NCBI RefSeq assembly: GCF_022539315.1
Contig: NC_066329.1
Coordinates: 8,221,072-8,285,071 of the forward strand
Length of the DNA stretch: 64,000 bases
Source of the DNA: Serinus canaria
Taxonomy: Eukaryota > Chordata > Aves > Passeriformes > Fringillidae
Direction of reading: 5' to 3'
Shown: positions 53,601 to 61,963 of the stretch, one piece after another
How the letters are laid out: each line of letters starts with the position of its first letter
How positions within the stretch are numbered: the stretch's first letter is position 1
The notes under the pieces: generated by a model
What the model saw: only the letters and a program-made list of their open reading frames with translations
Database searches by the model: none
What the model was told of the DNA's origin: nothing
Translations under genes and position numbers: made by a program

Positions 53601-54503
53601 GATCCATGAAGCTAATCAGTTTTGTGGCCTGTCACTGCTGCTGCTGCAGACTGGTCAGCAGCTGGATCCATGCTGGGGAACGAGACATTTACAGCTTGTC
53701 ACGTCTCCTCTGTCGGGCCAGGGTGGGAGAGGAAGGTAATGTTTAGTTTATTTCTGCAGCTCAAAAGTTACTATTGCATCCAGCACTAGCTGTAAAGCCT
53801 CAGTGGGTTTCTGGAGAAAGAAATCAGGCACTGAGCTAGACACTAAATTTAGTGATTTAGCTGTGGTAAATCGTCTGTGCCTATAGGAGTCACAGCAGCA
53901 TTTAGGTGCTAAAAGGTAACCATGTAGGTAAGATTAGTCTGAGCCTTTGGTTTAACAGGGCTCAAAATACATATTGACCTAGTGATTAAAAGTAGTATTT
54001 GTTAGCATTAAAGAGAAAGAGTTCAATAATCTTTTAAAATATTTATCTTTGTCCTTTCATTGATCGTGTACCAAATAAGGAGCTGTTCCAACTTGTTCTC
54101 CTGCTGTGGCTATAAAACATGAACACAGATCATTCTGAAGCTTTCAAGGTACAGAGCATGTAGGGGTAGAGGTTTGTTTGGTTTTTTTTTGCCAGAACTG
54201 CAGATGTTTCTTCAAGCCCAGCAATTTCATCAGGTTTGTGAAGGAGAAAAACCTTCAGTCATCTCCATCCCAGTAGTTCATTGGAAAAACATATCTTGTA
54301 TTAAACACTTTAAAGATTCATGAAGCAGCTTTAATTTTGTTTGCATTTCTTCCTGAAGGGTAAAGCTGTCAGAAATCTCTAAATGCATTGCTTAATCCAT
54401 TTCCAAACTCAGTATATTAAGGTCTGCGAGCAAAACTCATTTTTGGAGTTTAGCAAGTTTAGAGACAGGAAAAAAGGGCAGGGGAAATAGAGCAGGGAAG
54501 ATG

Positions 54504-54545
<42 letters not shown>

Positions 54546-57500
54546 GTAGTGCATTGAACTACCTGCATGGCTGCAGTGACAGTCCTTCACAAAAAATAGT
54601 GCAACCCAAATGGACTGTAGGAGCAGCCTGATAAATAGAGGACTTCACGTGTTTCTCTTGGATCAGATACAAATAGAGTGAATGCATCTATCAGGGAATG
54701 AAGCTTCAGCCAGAAGAAAATTTCCTTCCCTTTAATTCCTCCAAGCTTACAGGGTTGCCATGAGCAGGTCCATGTGCAGCTGAGAACCTTTTGTTTTCTC
54801 ATGTCCCAGTTTCTGATCTATGACCTTTTCATGTCAGTACATGATTTTTTCCCCAGGTTTCTGATCTGCCAACCAAAGAGCTTTTCCTGTTTTCTTATGA
54901 AGCCTGCAAGACAGTTCTCACAGCTGGGCTCAGGAGGCTGCCTGGGAAATGTTCATTTAAGGAGCCAGTTCAATGTAAGGGAATGAATGAGTGAAAATCA
55001 TCTCCAGAATAGAGAAAAATGATCTGAAAGGAAATACCTCTGGGTTGCCAGCCAAGCTCTGCAGTAGCAAATACAGGATGAGAACACTCAAAGACCTTTC
55101 CCAAGACAACAGCAGGATGCCCCAGGTTTAAAGCTTGGCATGCTGTATGAAAAGAGCCTGCAGGGCTGTTTCACATATCAGGTCTAATCCATCCTCAGCT
55201 GGCCCTTGGAAGTGATTAGCCATGGCATTGCCAGCCTTTGCTGGAATCCCTAGTCCAGCATTGTGTCCCTGCCCAGGTACCTGTGTGCCCTGCAGACCTG
55301 GGCTCCTCTGCTGGTTGCACTCTGTGGGACCTGCTGACAGTTCTGGATGCTGATTTAAATCCCAGGAATATTGAATGTAAGCTGTGCCTGCCCAGCTCAC
55401 ACCATCTTTAGCTACCACAGAGGTCAGATGTGCACTCCATTGGATGTTAACAAGACCAGGTTTCAGCTGTCAGTTGCTGAAATTGTTCCTCTTCACACAG
55501 TTCACAGTGTGGTCAGACCTGGTGCAGAGAAGTGCAGACTGTGGTGGGATCCAGCTCCCTTCCCTGGCAGAGCACTGGGAGCTTCAAACACTCAGGCACT
55601 GCACAGCATCAGGGCTGAAAAAAGGATGATTTCCAAATTTCTTAGCAGGGTTCTGTTGGCAGTAGGGCTGGAGGATTATGGAGGTGTGCCTTGCTAGTGC
55701 ATTTTGTACAGTTTGATTTCTTCTCATTCTGGTAATTTCCTTCTCAAAAGAAATAATAAAAGTGGCCAATCTTGTGCCAAGCTGCCCCCTCATTAGCTCA
55801 CAGCTCCTTGCCTGATGCTTTCCTCTGTGTCCAGGCTGCTGCTCCAGCCCTTTTCTGTAGGATGCCCTTTGGCTCGTGGGAAGCCAAGGCTTGTTCCAGC
55901 CTTCCCTTTCCCTCTGGAATGAACTGTCCCCTGCTGCCTCCTCCAGGGCCAGTCCAGGGCTGCTGCAAGGAGGACTCTGTCACTCTTTGTGTCCCTTGCT
56001 GGCCCAGTGCAGTGCCCTTGTGAGGCTCTGGCTGAGCAGAGGTGGCTGAGGTGACAGCCGGTGCTGTGCTTTGGCAGGTGGGGCTTGCTCATGTCACTGT
56101 TTGGCTGGGAGTGTCAAACTCTGGTGGGAGTTTCTTGGAATGAAGGAAGGATTAACTGTAAATTGCTGTGGCTGGTGTCTAATTAGAGAACACTTTGGGA
56201 AGAACTCAGGCAACAATCCAGCAAAGCACTTAAAGCACCCACTGGTTTTTCAGGAAAGAGACCTTAACTGGGATTGCTCATGCTCTCAAACATCAGCAGA
56301 AGTGTTTGGTAGTGGACCAGTAATTTCTCCTGACTACCTCAGCACATCAATCCCATTTTGTGAAGTGACCTGAGGAGTTGGGAGTTCAAGGTTGACTTGA
56401 AGTCTGCAGGAAATAAACCCTTAAATCACTGCTGGGCTTTGGAAAGTGCTCAGCTGGACAGCTGCTTTTGCTGTTCTTCATCCTCACTGCAATAAATAAA
56501 TTTATGACAGGTTTTAAACTACTGCTGAATTCTGAGGTTTGCTTTTTCCCATCTAGGGGTTCCTGTTGCAGTGGGACTACCAAAGATATTCCGATATATT
56601 TTGTTTAGAGTGCTCTTTCCAAATGCAGTCAAAATGCAGTTTTTCAACTATGTCCTGCTAATAGAAAAAAAAGGGAAGAACTAAGAGGCAAAAGATTGCA
56701 GTAAGAAGTGATAGGCAGGACTTCATCCAGGTGGAATAAGAAATTCAAACCAGCTTTTTATCTAAAGCAGTCCCTGATGCCCTACAGTCTAAGTAATCAC
56801 TGAGAACTAAGGCATGAAAAGTCTTGTGAGCCAGCAAGGCCATGGAGCCACACTTGGGACAATAATGCATTGATTTAATGTGATGAAGAACAAATAAATC
56901 AAAAATTAGGAGGTTGTGGTTTAGGTGTGCTGGTTTTAAAGCTGGAATTAGATTTTTTTTTCCTTTTATTTCCCTCTGAATTAAAGTGGGAGGATGGCAG
57001 AAAAGCATTGAAATTAGTCCCACTTGTAGTTCCCCTCTCAGTCTGACCAGGAACTCGTGCTGGGTGTTTCATTTCACTTGCCAGTCCATGTCTGATTTCA
57101 GTCCACATTGTTTGTGTTCTTGGGCCTGAGATTTGGATCATTTGTCCTTGGTCCCCAGCTAGAGAAGGAATTGTTTGGTCTCCCTGCTCTGTGAAGAGAG
57201 CTCACCATCCCCTCATATAAAGCTCAGAATTACACACTAAAACAGTAAAAAATCTGAAAAATATAAAAGTTGAGGCATCACAGATGGGTTTCACCCTTCC
57301 CTCCCTCCTTCCCTGCCAGCTCTGAGTGCTGCTGCAGGACCCCACGAGGAGGGATGGCCTGGGGTGGGCTCCCTCCTCTGCCTCACCTGCAGCAGCAGTG
57401 CACCCTCTCCCTGGGGACTGCTCTGGTTTCCTGAGGTGCAATTTGGGATCTGTGGGACTCTGGAGAAAATTGCTATCAGGTAAAAGATGTCCCTCATCAC

Positions 57501-60500
57501 AGGAAACCTTGCAAGGTCCATGTTTTTAGCTGATGGCTCTTTCCTGTTCTGCAGTATTCCTGATGCACTTCTTTGATAAGTCAGTGTGCTCAAGAGGAAA
57601 ATTGCATTCAAAAAAGAAATTCAAAAAAGAAATTAAAAAATGCTCTGTGCCAGAGCATTCATGCCTCCTGAAAACCTCTGTCCTTGTTCCAGGCTTATTT
57701 TTGGGCTGTGTAAGAATGCTGCTTAGCCAGAAGTTTAACACAGTGGTCCTCTGTGTGGCACAGGCCACCAGCAGGCTGCCAGTGAGTAGCTGTGGTAGCC
57801 CTGGAATCAATGATGAGTGCTCAGGTCTCTGAGCAAATAGTGCTGGGATCAGGAATTATGAATAATTACACTTTACTAGAATTCATAACTGACTTCCAGA
57901 GGTTACCCAGCAGTCAAGCATTTGTCACCTGCCCTATCCCCATGACTGCTGATAGTGGGGAAAAAAGTGATTGTTATGCCAAAGTAATGAGCATAGAGGT
58001 CAGAAAGTTTGATAAGAGCAGAAGTCATTTTCTGTGATATCATTAGCAGTATTTTAGAGAGCAAGTTCAGCAATTGCTATGGTAATTCTGAGTGGCTTTT
58101 TGACTGTGAGAACAGGTAGGTAGTTTTTGAAGTTAGCCTCTTTGCTGATGGGAGAGAATCCCACTGAAATAAGGCAGTGTGGTGTTACAGAGGGGCATGG
58201 GCTGAGGGCTTGGGAAGCAGGAGCTCTGCTCTGTGCTGTGGAACTTCTCCAGGCCTCAGGGTTTCTTCTCAAAATGGTCTGTGGTAAAATACAAATATCA
58301 GTGAGCAGCACAGAAGCAAATTGTGAATGAGGATGGAGCAGCCTAGCAAGGCAACATCTCAGAGGGAGCAGACCTGTACAACAACCACCATGGGTTTGTT
58401 CTTGCTGCACAAGCTGCACAGTCAGAAAGGGTGGCAAGTGCTCTCTCTGTGGGCAAATGCAGAATGTGCTTGAGCCAGTGCTGGTTTTAAAGTTCTGCTG
58501 CAGCTGTGAGTTGGCAGCAGAGCTGCTGGTGGCTCCCCTGGGAGCTCAGCCAGGGTGTGCCATTGTAAGCCTTCTCCAGGATGTTTTTGAGCAGCCATTG
58601 ATAGTCCTTTGGTTTTCAGAGATGCTTCTAACCTCACAGGGAAGGAGAGCTGCTACAAATCTGTGTGCATGCCCACACCATGGCTTCATGCTGGGCTGAT
58701 GGAGAGGGCTGCTCCTAACCAGGCTGGTTCTTTAGAGCCTTTACCACATCTTTCCTTGGGGTCAGAATGATGCCTTGGGAAGGCTGACCTAGAACAGAGA
58801 CTGGACAGAGCTAAAGAATAAAGTAGGGATTTATTAAAAGGCCTCCATGGATGCACCTTGGGCAGCACAAGAGCCCAGCCAGGGCTGCACCAAAAGTGAA
58901 CCAAAATGGTCCCAAAATGGACAACTGATCACAAGATCTCTATTTTTTATAACTTCTGGTCCATTAGCATATTGGAGTTAATTGTCCAATTATAGCTTTA
59001 GCCCACGAAGTTCCATCCTTCTTGTTTTTCTCTCTTCAGCCCACATTGTTTATGTTCTTTGGCCTGAGATTTGGATCATTTGTCCTTGGTCCCCAGCTAG
59101 AGAAGGAATTGTTTTGTCTCCCTACACTGTGCAGAGAGCTCACCATCCCCTCATATGAAGCTCAGAGCTACACACCAAAGCAGCACAGAATCTGAAAAAT
59201 ATAAAAGCTAAAACCTCCAGCATCAAGAAAAGACAGAGTCTGCAAATCCCTACCTGGATGGAGAGCAAGGAGGGGAGGATGCTCTTCAGTCTGTTTTGGC
59301 TCCCAGTGGCTGCTTGGGTTCTAATTGTGTCTTTCCCCTCCCCAGGTGCAAGCAGATGACCTACCCAGAGGACCTGCCCCAGATCTCAGTGGTGTTTATC
59401 TTTGTGAACGAGGCTCTCTCTGTCATCCTGCGCTCGGTGCACAGCGTGGTCAACCACACCCCATCCCACCTGCTCAAGGAGATCATCCTGGTGGATGACA
59501 ACAGTGACAATGGTGAGCTTTGGTCACCTTGCCTCTAGCACGGTGCCCTGTGTGATTTCTAGGTGTGAAATGTAAAGGTGTTTGTTGAGGAGAGGGTTGA
59601 TTGAGCCATTTGCACAAAGCTGTGAGTGAATATTGACTGTTTGCATAACAAATAAACATTATGTGGATGAACCCTGTTGATTTCATTGAAATCCTAACAA
59701 AATGGATGGACATCTTAATAGGCAATCTTAATTTTAGTAGGCAATCTCAATAGGACATTTTCTCGAAATCCAGAGGAATATCATCATCAATAGAATAAAA
59801 GTTTAAATTCTGCTGCCAAGGGAAAGCGAGGCTACAGATTCTCCTCAAAGAAAGTTGCTACTCTTTTATATGGCAGCACATCATTTCTTCTTGATTGAAT
59901 CCAAAATCCAAATACTGGTGAGCATATAGGGTGCTACTATCAGCATGTTTCACAATACAGCCATGTCTGAAGATTCTCAGGATACAAGGGACTAGAGCTG
60001 TCGTGTTTAAATCTGTGTATTACACTTCAGAACTGATTCATCTTCTAAAATCATATTTATTTCCATTAAGCCTAAAATTTAGCATTTCCTCCTCAGACCA
60101 ACACCTCTAAGTTCTTTCAGTTTAAAGTTGCTCTTACTCCTCAAGATCCTTGAAGAGAGAACTGAGAGAAGAGACAACTCAAATGAAAATAAGCTCCAAA
60201 ACCTATAGATTTAAGAACATGTTTATGCAATTCAGATTTCAGTTATGGCAGTGTAACCTGTGGAGTAATTATGTGAGACTGCAAAGTGTCTGAGTCAAGG
60301 CAATCCTGAGGAGAATTGAACTCATTATTTCTCAGTGAACTCTTATATGGCTTCTCTCTGCCACTCTTCTAAATAACTGGAGATTTATCAAGTCTTTGAT
60401 TCTAATGATAATGATTCTACTGTCTAATATAGATCAGAAAAATGAGGCTGCTAATGTCCTGGAAGCTTCTACTAATTTTTTCTGATAAAGATATTTAGGC

Positions 60501-61404
60501 AAAAGCCACTTTATGAATAAGTTGCAGTGTAAATGAATTACCAAACTACATTGATTTAAAAAAAAAATAGAGAGACCATTTTGGTAATTTGCCTGTTTAT
60601 AAGCCTCTTGAAATGAAAGCTGAAAAGGGGTGAATGAGCTCTGCTCCGTCTGTGATTGAATGCCTGAAAATGAACAAAAGAGAAGTCTATTTGAGATCTT
60701 CAATATCCATTTAGTTAAAAAGGAAAGAAGCCTGGTATTGAGAAATCTTAATTATATTTAAGGGGAAACCCTGAAAATAAATGGAAGTTAATTGTGATCT
60801 GAATTACTTCTTGACCCAAAATCCATCGAGGTTATTTTTCTAACTCCCACTGAACAGCATAAATCAGAAAAAAATAAATCACCAGACTGCCATGGTACAC
60901 TTGCTTATGGTCGGAATTGCTCTTCCAGAGGCCAGTTGTAACCTAATGCAAATCACCAGAGAATCAGAATAGGAATTTTTTAAAAATACATAGACAAACT
61001 CCCTCTTCAACACTATACTCAGATCCATCAGGCCATGTTAAAGCTGGCCAAGTCTCTGGTGAGTGGGGAATTTCTCTGGGCTGAAACCCCTGGAACTGCT
61101 CCATGCCTCAGCTCCAGTCCTGAGTTTGTATCTCTGAGACTCACCAAGGGTTTGGGAATATTTAAACCACACCATTGCAGGGCCTTTCTCGTTCTAAATG
61201 CCCGTGTGGGTTTTGGTTTTGCCCTGCAGTTGAGCTGAAGTTTAACCTGGACCAGTACGTGCACAAGAGGTACCCGGGCTTGGTGAAGATCGTGCGCAAC
61301 AACAAACGGGAGGGGCTGATCCGAGCCAGGATCCAGGGCTGGAAAGCTGCCACATCCCCTGTGGTGGGGTTCTTTGATGCCCACGTGGAGTTCAACATTG
61401 GCTG
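14363..61404 (+). CDS. GALNT9: GALNT9, polypeptide N-acetylgalactosaminyltransferase 9 (5' four coding exons; 3' part outside window)
   Basis: Family role: GalNAc-transferases (GT27) are type II Golgi membrane enzymes that move GalNAc from UDP-GalNAc to Ser/Thr and so start mucin-type O-glycans. GALNT9 is a mainly brain-expressed member of the GALNT8/9/17/18 group, and the human protein has shown little or no activity on standard peptides. Seen here: four exons (14363-14603, 38491-38671, 59346-59512, 61230-61404) with GT-AG introns join without a frame break and give residues 1-254 plus two bases of codon 255. Order: cytosolic tail 1-8, membrane anchor about 9-28, stem about 29-150, start of the GT-A domain from about 152, and D246-A247-H248, the metal/UDP-binding DXH motif. 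The N-terminus MAVARKI and the stem segment GLVEGPGGLGQGG match GALNT9 rather than GALNT17 as I remember both. The human protein is about 600 residues, so roughly 40% is in view. No damage is seen. Confidence 0.96.
19079..19102 (+). repeat. Poly-T run (24 bases)
   Basis: Uninterrupted T24 in intron 1, or poly-A on the minus strand. No retroposon body is recognisable beside it. Confidence 0.9.
21108..21147 (+). repeat. Perfect 20-bp tandem duplication
   Basis: The unit GACATCTGTAGATATCCAAG occurs twice back to back (21108-21127 and 21128-21147) with no mismatch, which suggests a recent slippage duplication. Confidence 0.95.
26539..26561. repeat. 23-base near-perfect palindrome
   Basis: Two 11-base arms (CTTGTGGGTTG and CAACCCACAAG) face each other around a single central G. 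Such an element could form a small cruciform or bind a dimeric factor. Function is unknown. Confidence 0.9.
27249..27330 (+). repeat. (CATCC)n pentamer microsatellite, about 16 units
   Basis: An 82-base uninterrupted array, with abrupt edges on both sides. It lies in a locally GC-richer part of intron 1 with a few CpGs. Open frames across it are artefacts. Confidence 0.97.
32410..32482 (+). repeat. Imperfect 36-37 bp tandem duplication
   Basis: Copies at 32410-32446 and 32447-32482 share the core AAAAAGGGTCAGCTTCCAGC and differ at a few bases near their left edges plus one A in the A-run. Confidence 0.9.
38491..38671 (+). CDS. GALNT9: GALNT9 coding exon 2 (stem to start of luminal domain)
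   Basis: This exon encodes the rest of codon 81 to two bases of codon 141. The acceptor is strong: a T-rich tract ending TTTCCTTTAG at 38490. The donor is near-perfect (AA|GTAAGT at 38672). The peptide includes a glycine-rich stretch (residues 91-99) and then the conserved YEEYGYNAQLSDRISLDRSIPDYRP block (residues 115-139) that precedes the catalytic domain in this subfamily. Phase is 1 in and 2 out, joining both neighbours without shift. Confidence 0.96.
46554..46572 (+). repeat. Poly-T run (19 bases)
   Basis: T19 following a short T/C tract in intron 2. No linked mobile element recognised. Confidence 0.85.
48766..48823 (+). repeat. Perfect 29-bp tandem duplication
   Basis: Two identical adjacent units (48766-48794 and 48795-48823) beginning GATAGAAAAGATACCAGGCA. 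No mismatch between them, so the event is recent or the copies are homogenised. Confidence 0.95.
54508..54544 (+). repeat. Poly-T run (37 bases)
   Basis: The longest homopolymer in the window. It may be the A-tail of a minus-strand retroposed sequence, or simple slippage. Nothing recognisable sits beside it, and the length in the assembly may be inexact. Confidence 0.9.
57093..57275 (-). mobile_element. Fragment of the LTR-like repeat also seen at about 58700-59222
   Basis: About 180 bases match 59040-59217 in the same orientation, with scattered substitutions and small indels. Shared blocks include GAGATTTGGATCATTTGTCC and CCCCAGCTAGAGAAGGAATT. The match starts and stops abruptly, as for a truncated dispersed repeat. 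Minus strand is inferred from the fuller copy. I cannot name the family. Confidence 0.7.
58700..59222 (-). mobile_element. Probable solo LTR of an endogenous retrovirus (minus strand)
   Basis: On the minus strand the segment begins TGCTGGAGG near 59222 and contains AATAAATCCCTACTTTATTC (around 58815-58835), resembling an LTR polyadenylation region. Its first about 180 bases recur at 57093-57275. Its style matches songbird ERV LTRs as I remember them. The end near 58700 is uncertain and I find no convincing target-site duplication. No retroviral coding sequence lies next to it. It ends about 125 bases upstream of GALNT9 exon 3. Confidence 0.6.
59346..59512 (+). CDS. GALNT9: GALNT9 coding exon 3 (start of GT-A catalytic domain)
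   Basis: This exon encodes the last base of codon 141 through the first base of codon 197. The acceptor follows TTTCCCCTCCCCAG; a plausible branch site, TTCTAAT, lies about 25 bases upstream. The peptide holds the first strand and helix of the nucleotide-binding fold: PQISVVFIFVNEALSVILRS (152-171), then KEIILVDDNSDN (185-196). This block is nearly invariant among GALNT9, GALNT17 and GALNT18. C142 is the likely first conserved luminal cysteine. An NHT sequon at N177 is followed by proline, which usually lowers glycosylation. The donor is AATG|GTGAGC. Confidence 0.96.
59513..61229 (+). other. GALNT9: GALNT9 intron 3 (1.7 kb)
   Basis: GT-AG, phase 1. AT-rich with no tandem array longer than a nine-A run near 60560. 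No coding or RNA gene is apparent. Confidence 0.9.
61230..61404 (+). CDS. GALNT9: GALNT9 coding exon 4 (GT-A domain with DXH motif)
   Basis: This exon encodes two bases of codon 197 to two bases of codon 255. The acceptor is TTTTGCCCTGCAG and the donor is GGCTG|GTGAGT. The peptide runs VELKFNLDQYVHKRYPGLVK (197-216), REGLIRARIQGWKAAT (223-238), then GFFDAHVEF (243-251). D246-A247-H248 is the DXH motif that binds Mn2+ and the UDP diphosphate in active GalNAc-transferases, and it is intact. The split tryptophan codon TG|G implies the next exon starts with G. I could not find that exon before base 64000. Confidence 0.96.
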
Positions 61405-61468
61405 GTGAGTGCTGGCTGTGCCCAGAGGGACAGTGGCACTGGGCTGTGTCACTGCAGGGATGAGGGGC

Positions 61469-61963
61469 TGTGGTGGTGCTCACTGGGGTCCCAGGATGAG
61501 GGAGGAGATGATATCTTGACTCCACGTTTCAGAAGGCTGATTGATTGGTTTATGATATATATTATATGAAAAGAAGATGATATACTAAAACTATACTAAG
61601 GAATAGAAGCAAGGATTTCATCAGAAGGCAGGAAAGGAAAGGGAAAAGGAAAAGGAAAAGGAAAAGGAAAAGGAAAAGGAAAAGGAAAAGGAAAAGGAAA
61701 AGGAAAAGGAAAAGGAAAAGGAAAAGGAAAAGGAAAAGGAAAAGGAAAAAAAAGGAAAGGGTTGTGACTGACCAGAGAGTCTGAGACAGCCGGACTGGGA
61801 TTGGCCATCAATTAAAAACAACCACATGAGACCAATCACAGATGCACCTGTTGCATTCCACAGCAGCAGATAATTATTGTTTACATTTCATTTCTGAGGC
61901 CTCTCAGCTTCTCAGGAGAAAAGATCCTAGCAAAGGTATTTTTCAGAAAATCTGTCGGTGACA
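61469..61963 (-). mobile_element. Solo LTR of a songbird-type endogenous retrovirus (minus strand)
   Basis: Read on the minus strand it starts TGTCACCGACAGATTTTCTG and ends in CACCACCACA, so it has the TG...CA ends of an LTR and is about 495 bases long. The interior includes a segment on CTGCTGCTGTGGAATGCAAC, then a TTTTCC hexamer array, then a run reading CAGCCTTCTGAAACGTGGAG. I recognise this pattern from memory as a common songbird LTR type, but cannot give the exact family. No internal retroviral genes are present. No clear target-site duplication: flanks GGGGC and GGAGGC are only similar. It starts 64 bases past the exon 4 donor. Confidence 0.75.
61630..61760 (+). repeat. (GGAAAA)n hexamer array inside the LTR
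   Basis: About 20 near-perfect GGAAAA units, purine-only on the + strand, with diverged edges (GGAAAGG at both ends). It lies wholly inside the LTR at 61469-61963, so it expanded after or with that insertion. Phe-Pro or Phe-Ser repeat ORFs on the minus strand are artefacts. Confidence 0.95.

Larger units (their letters stand above)
38672..59345 (+). other. GALNT9: GALNT9 intron 2 (20.7 kb)
   Basis: GT-AG, phase 2. No coding exon was found inside. Contents: candidate conserved stretches at 38940-39320 and 42960-43160, T19 at 46554-46572, a perfect 29-bp duplication at 48766-48823, a repeated TATTGCTGGTATCAAT pair near 49959 and 49999, A-run near 51867, T37 at 54508-54544, a short hairpin at 57639-57659, and two related LTR-like segments at 57093-57275 and about 58700-59222. 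The remainder looks like ordinary intronic DNA. Confidence 0.9.

Noticed and set aside
57639..57659. 9-base hairpin with a 3-base loop (AATGCTCTG / CAGAGCATT)
   Set aside because: Too short for a microRNA precursor and not beside any other signal; expected by chance in a window this size.
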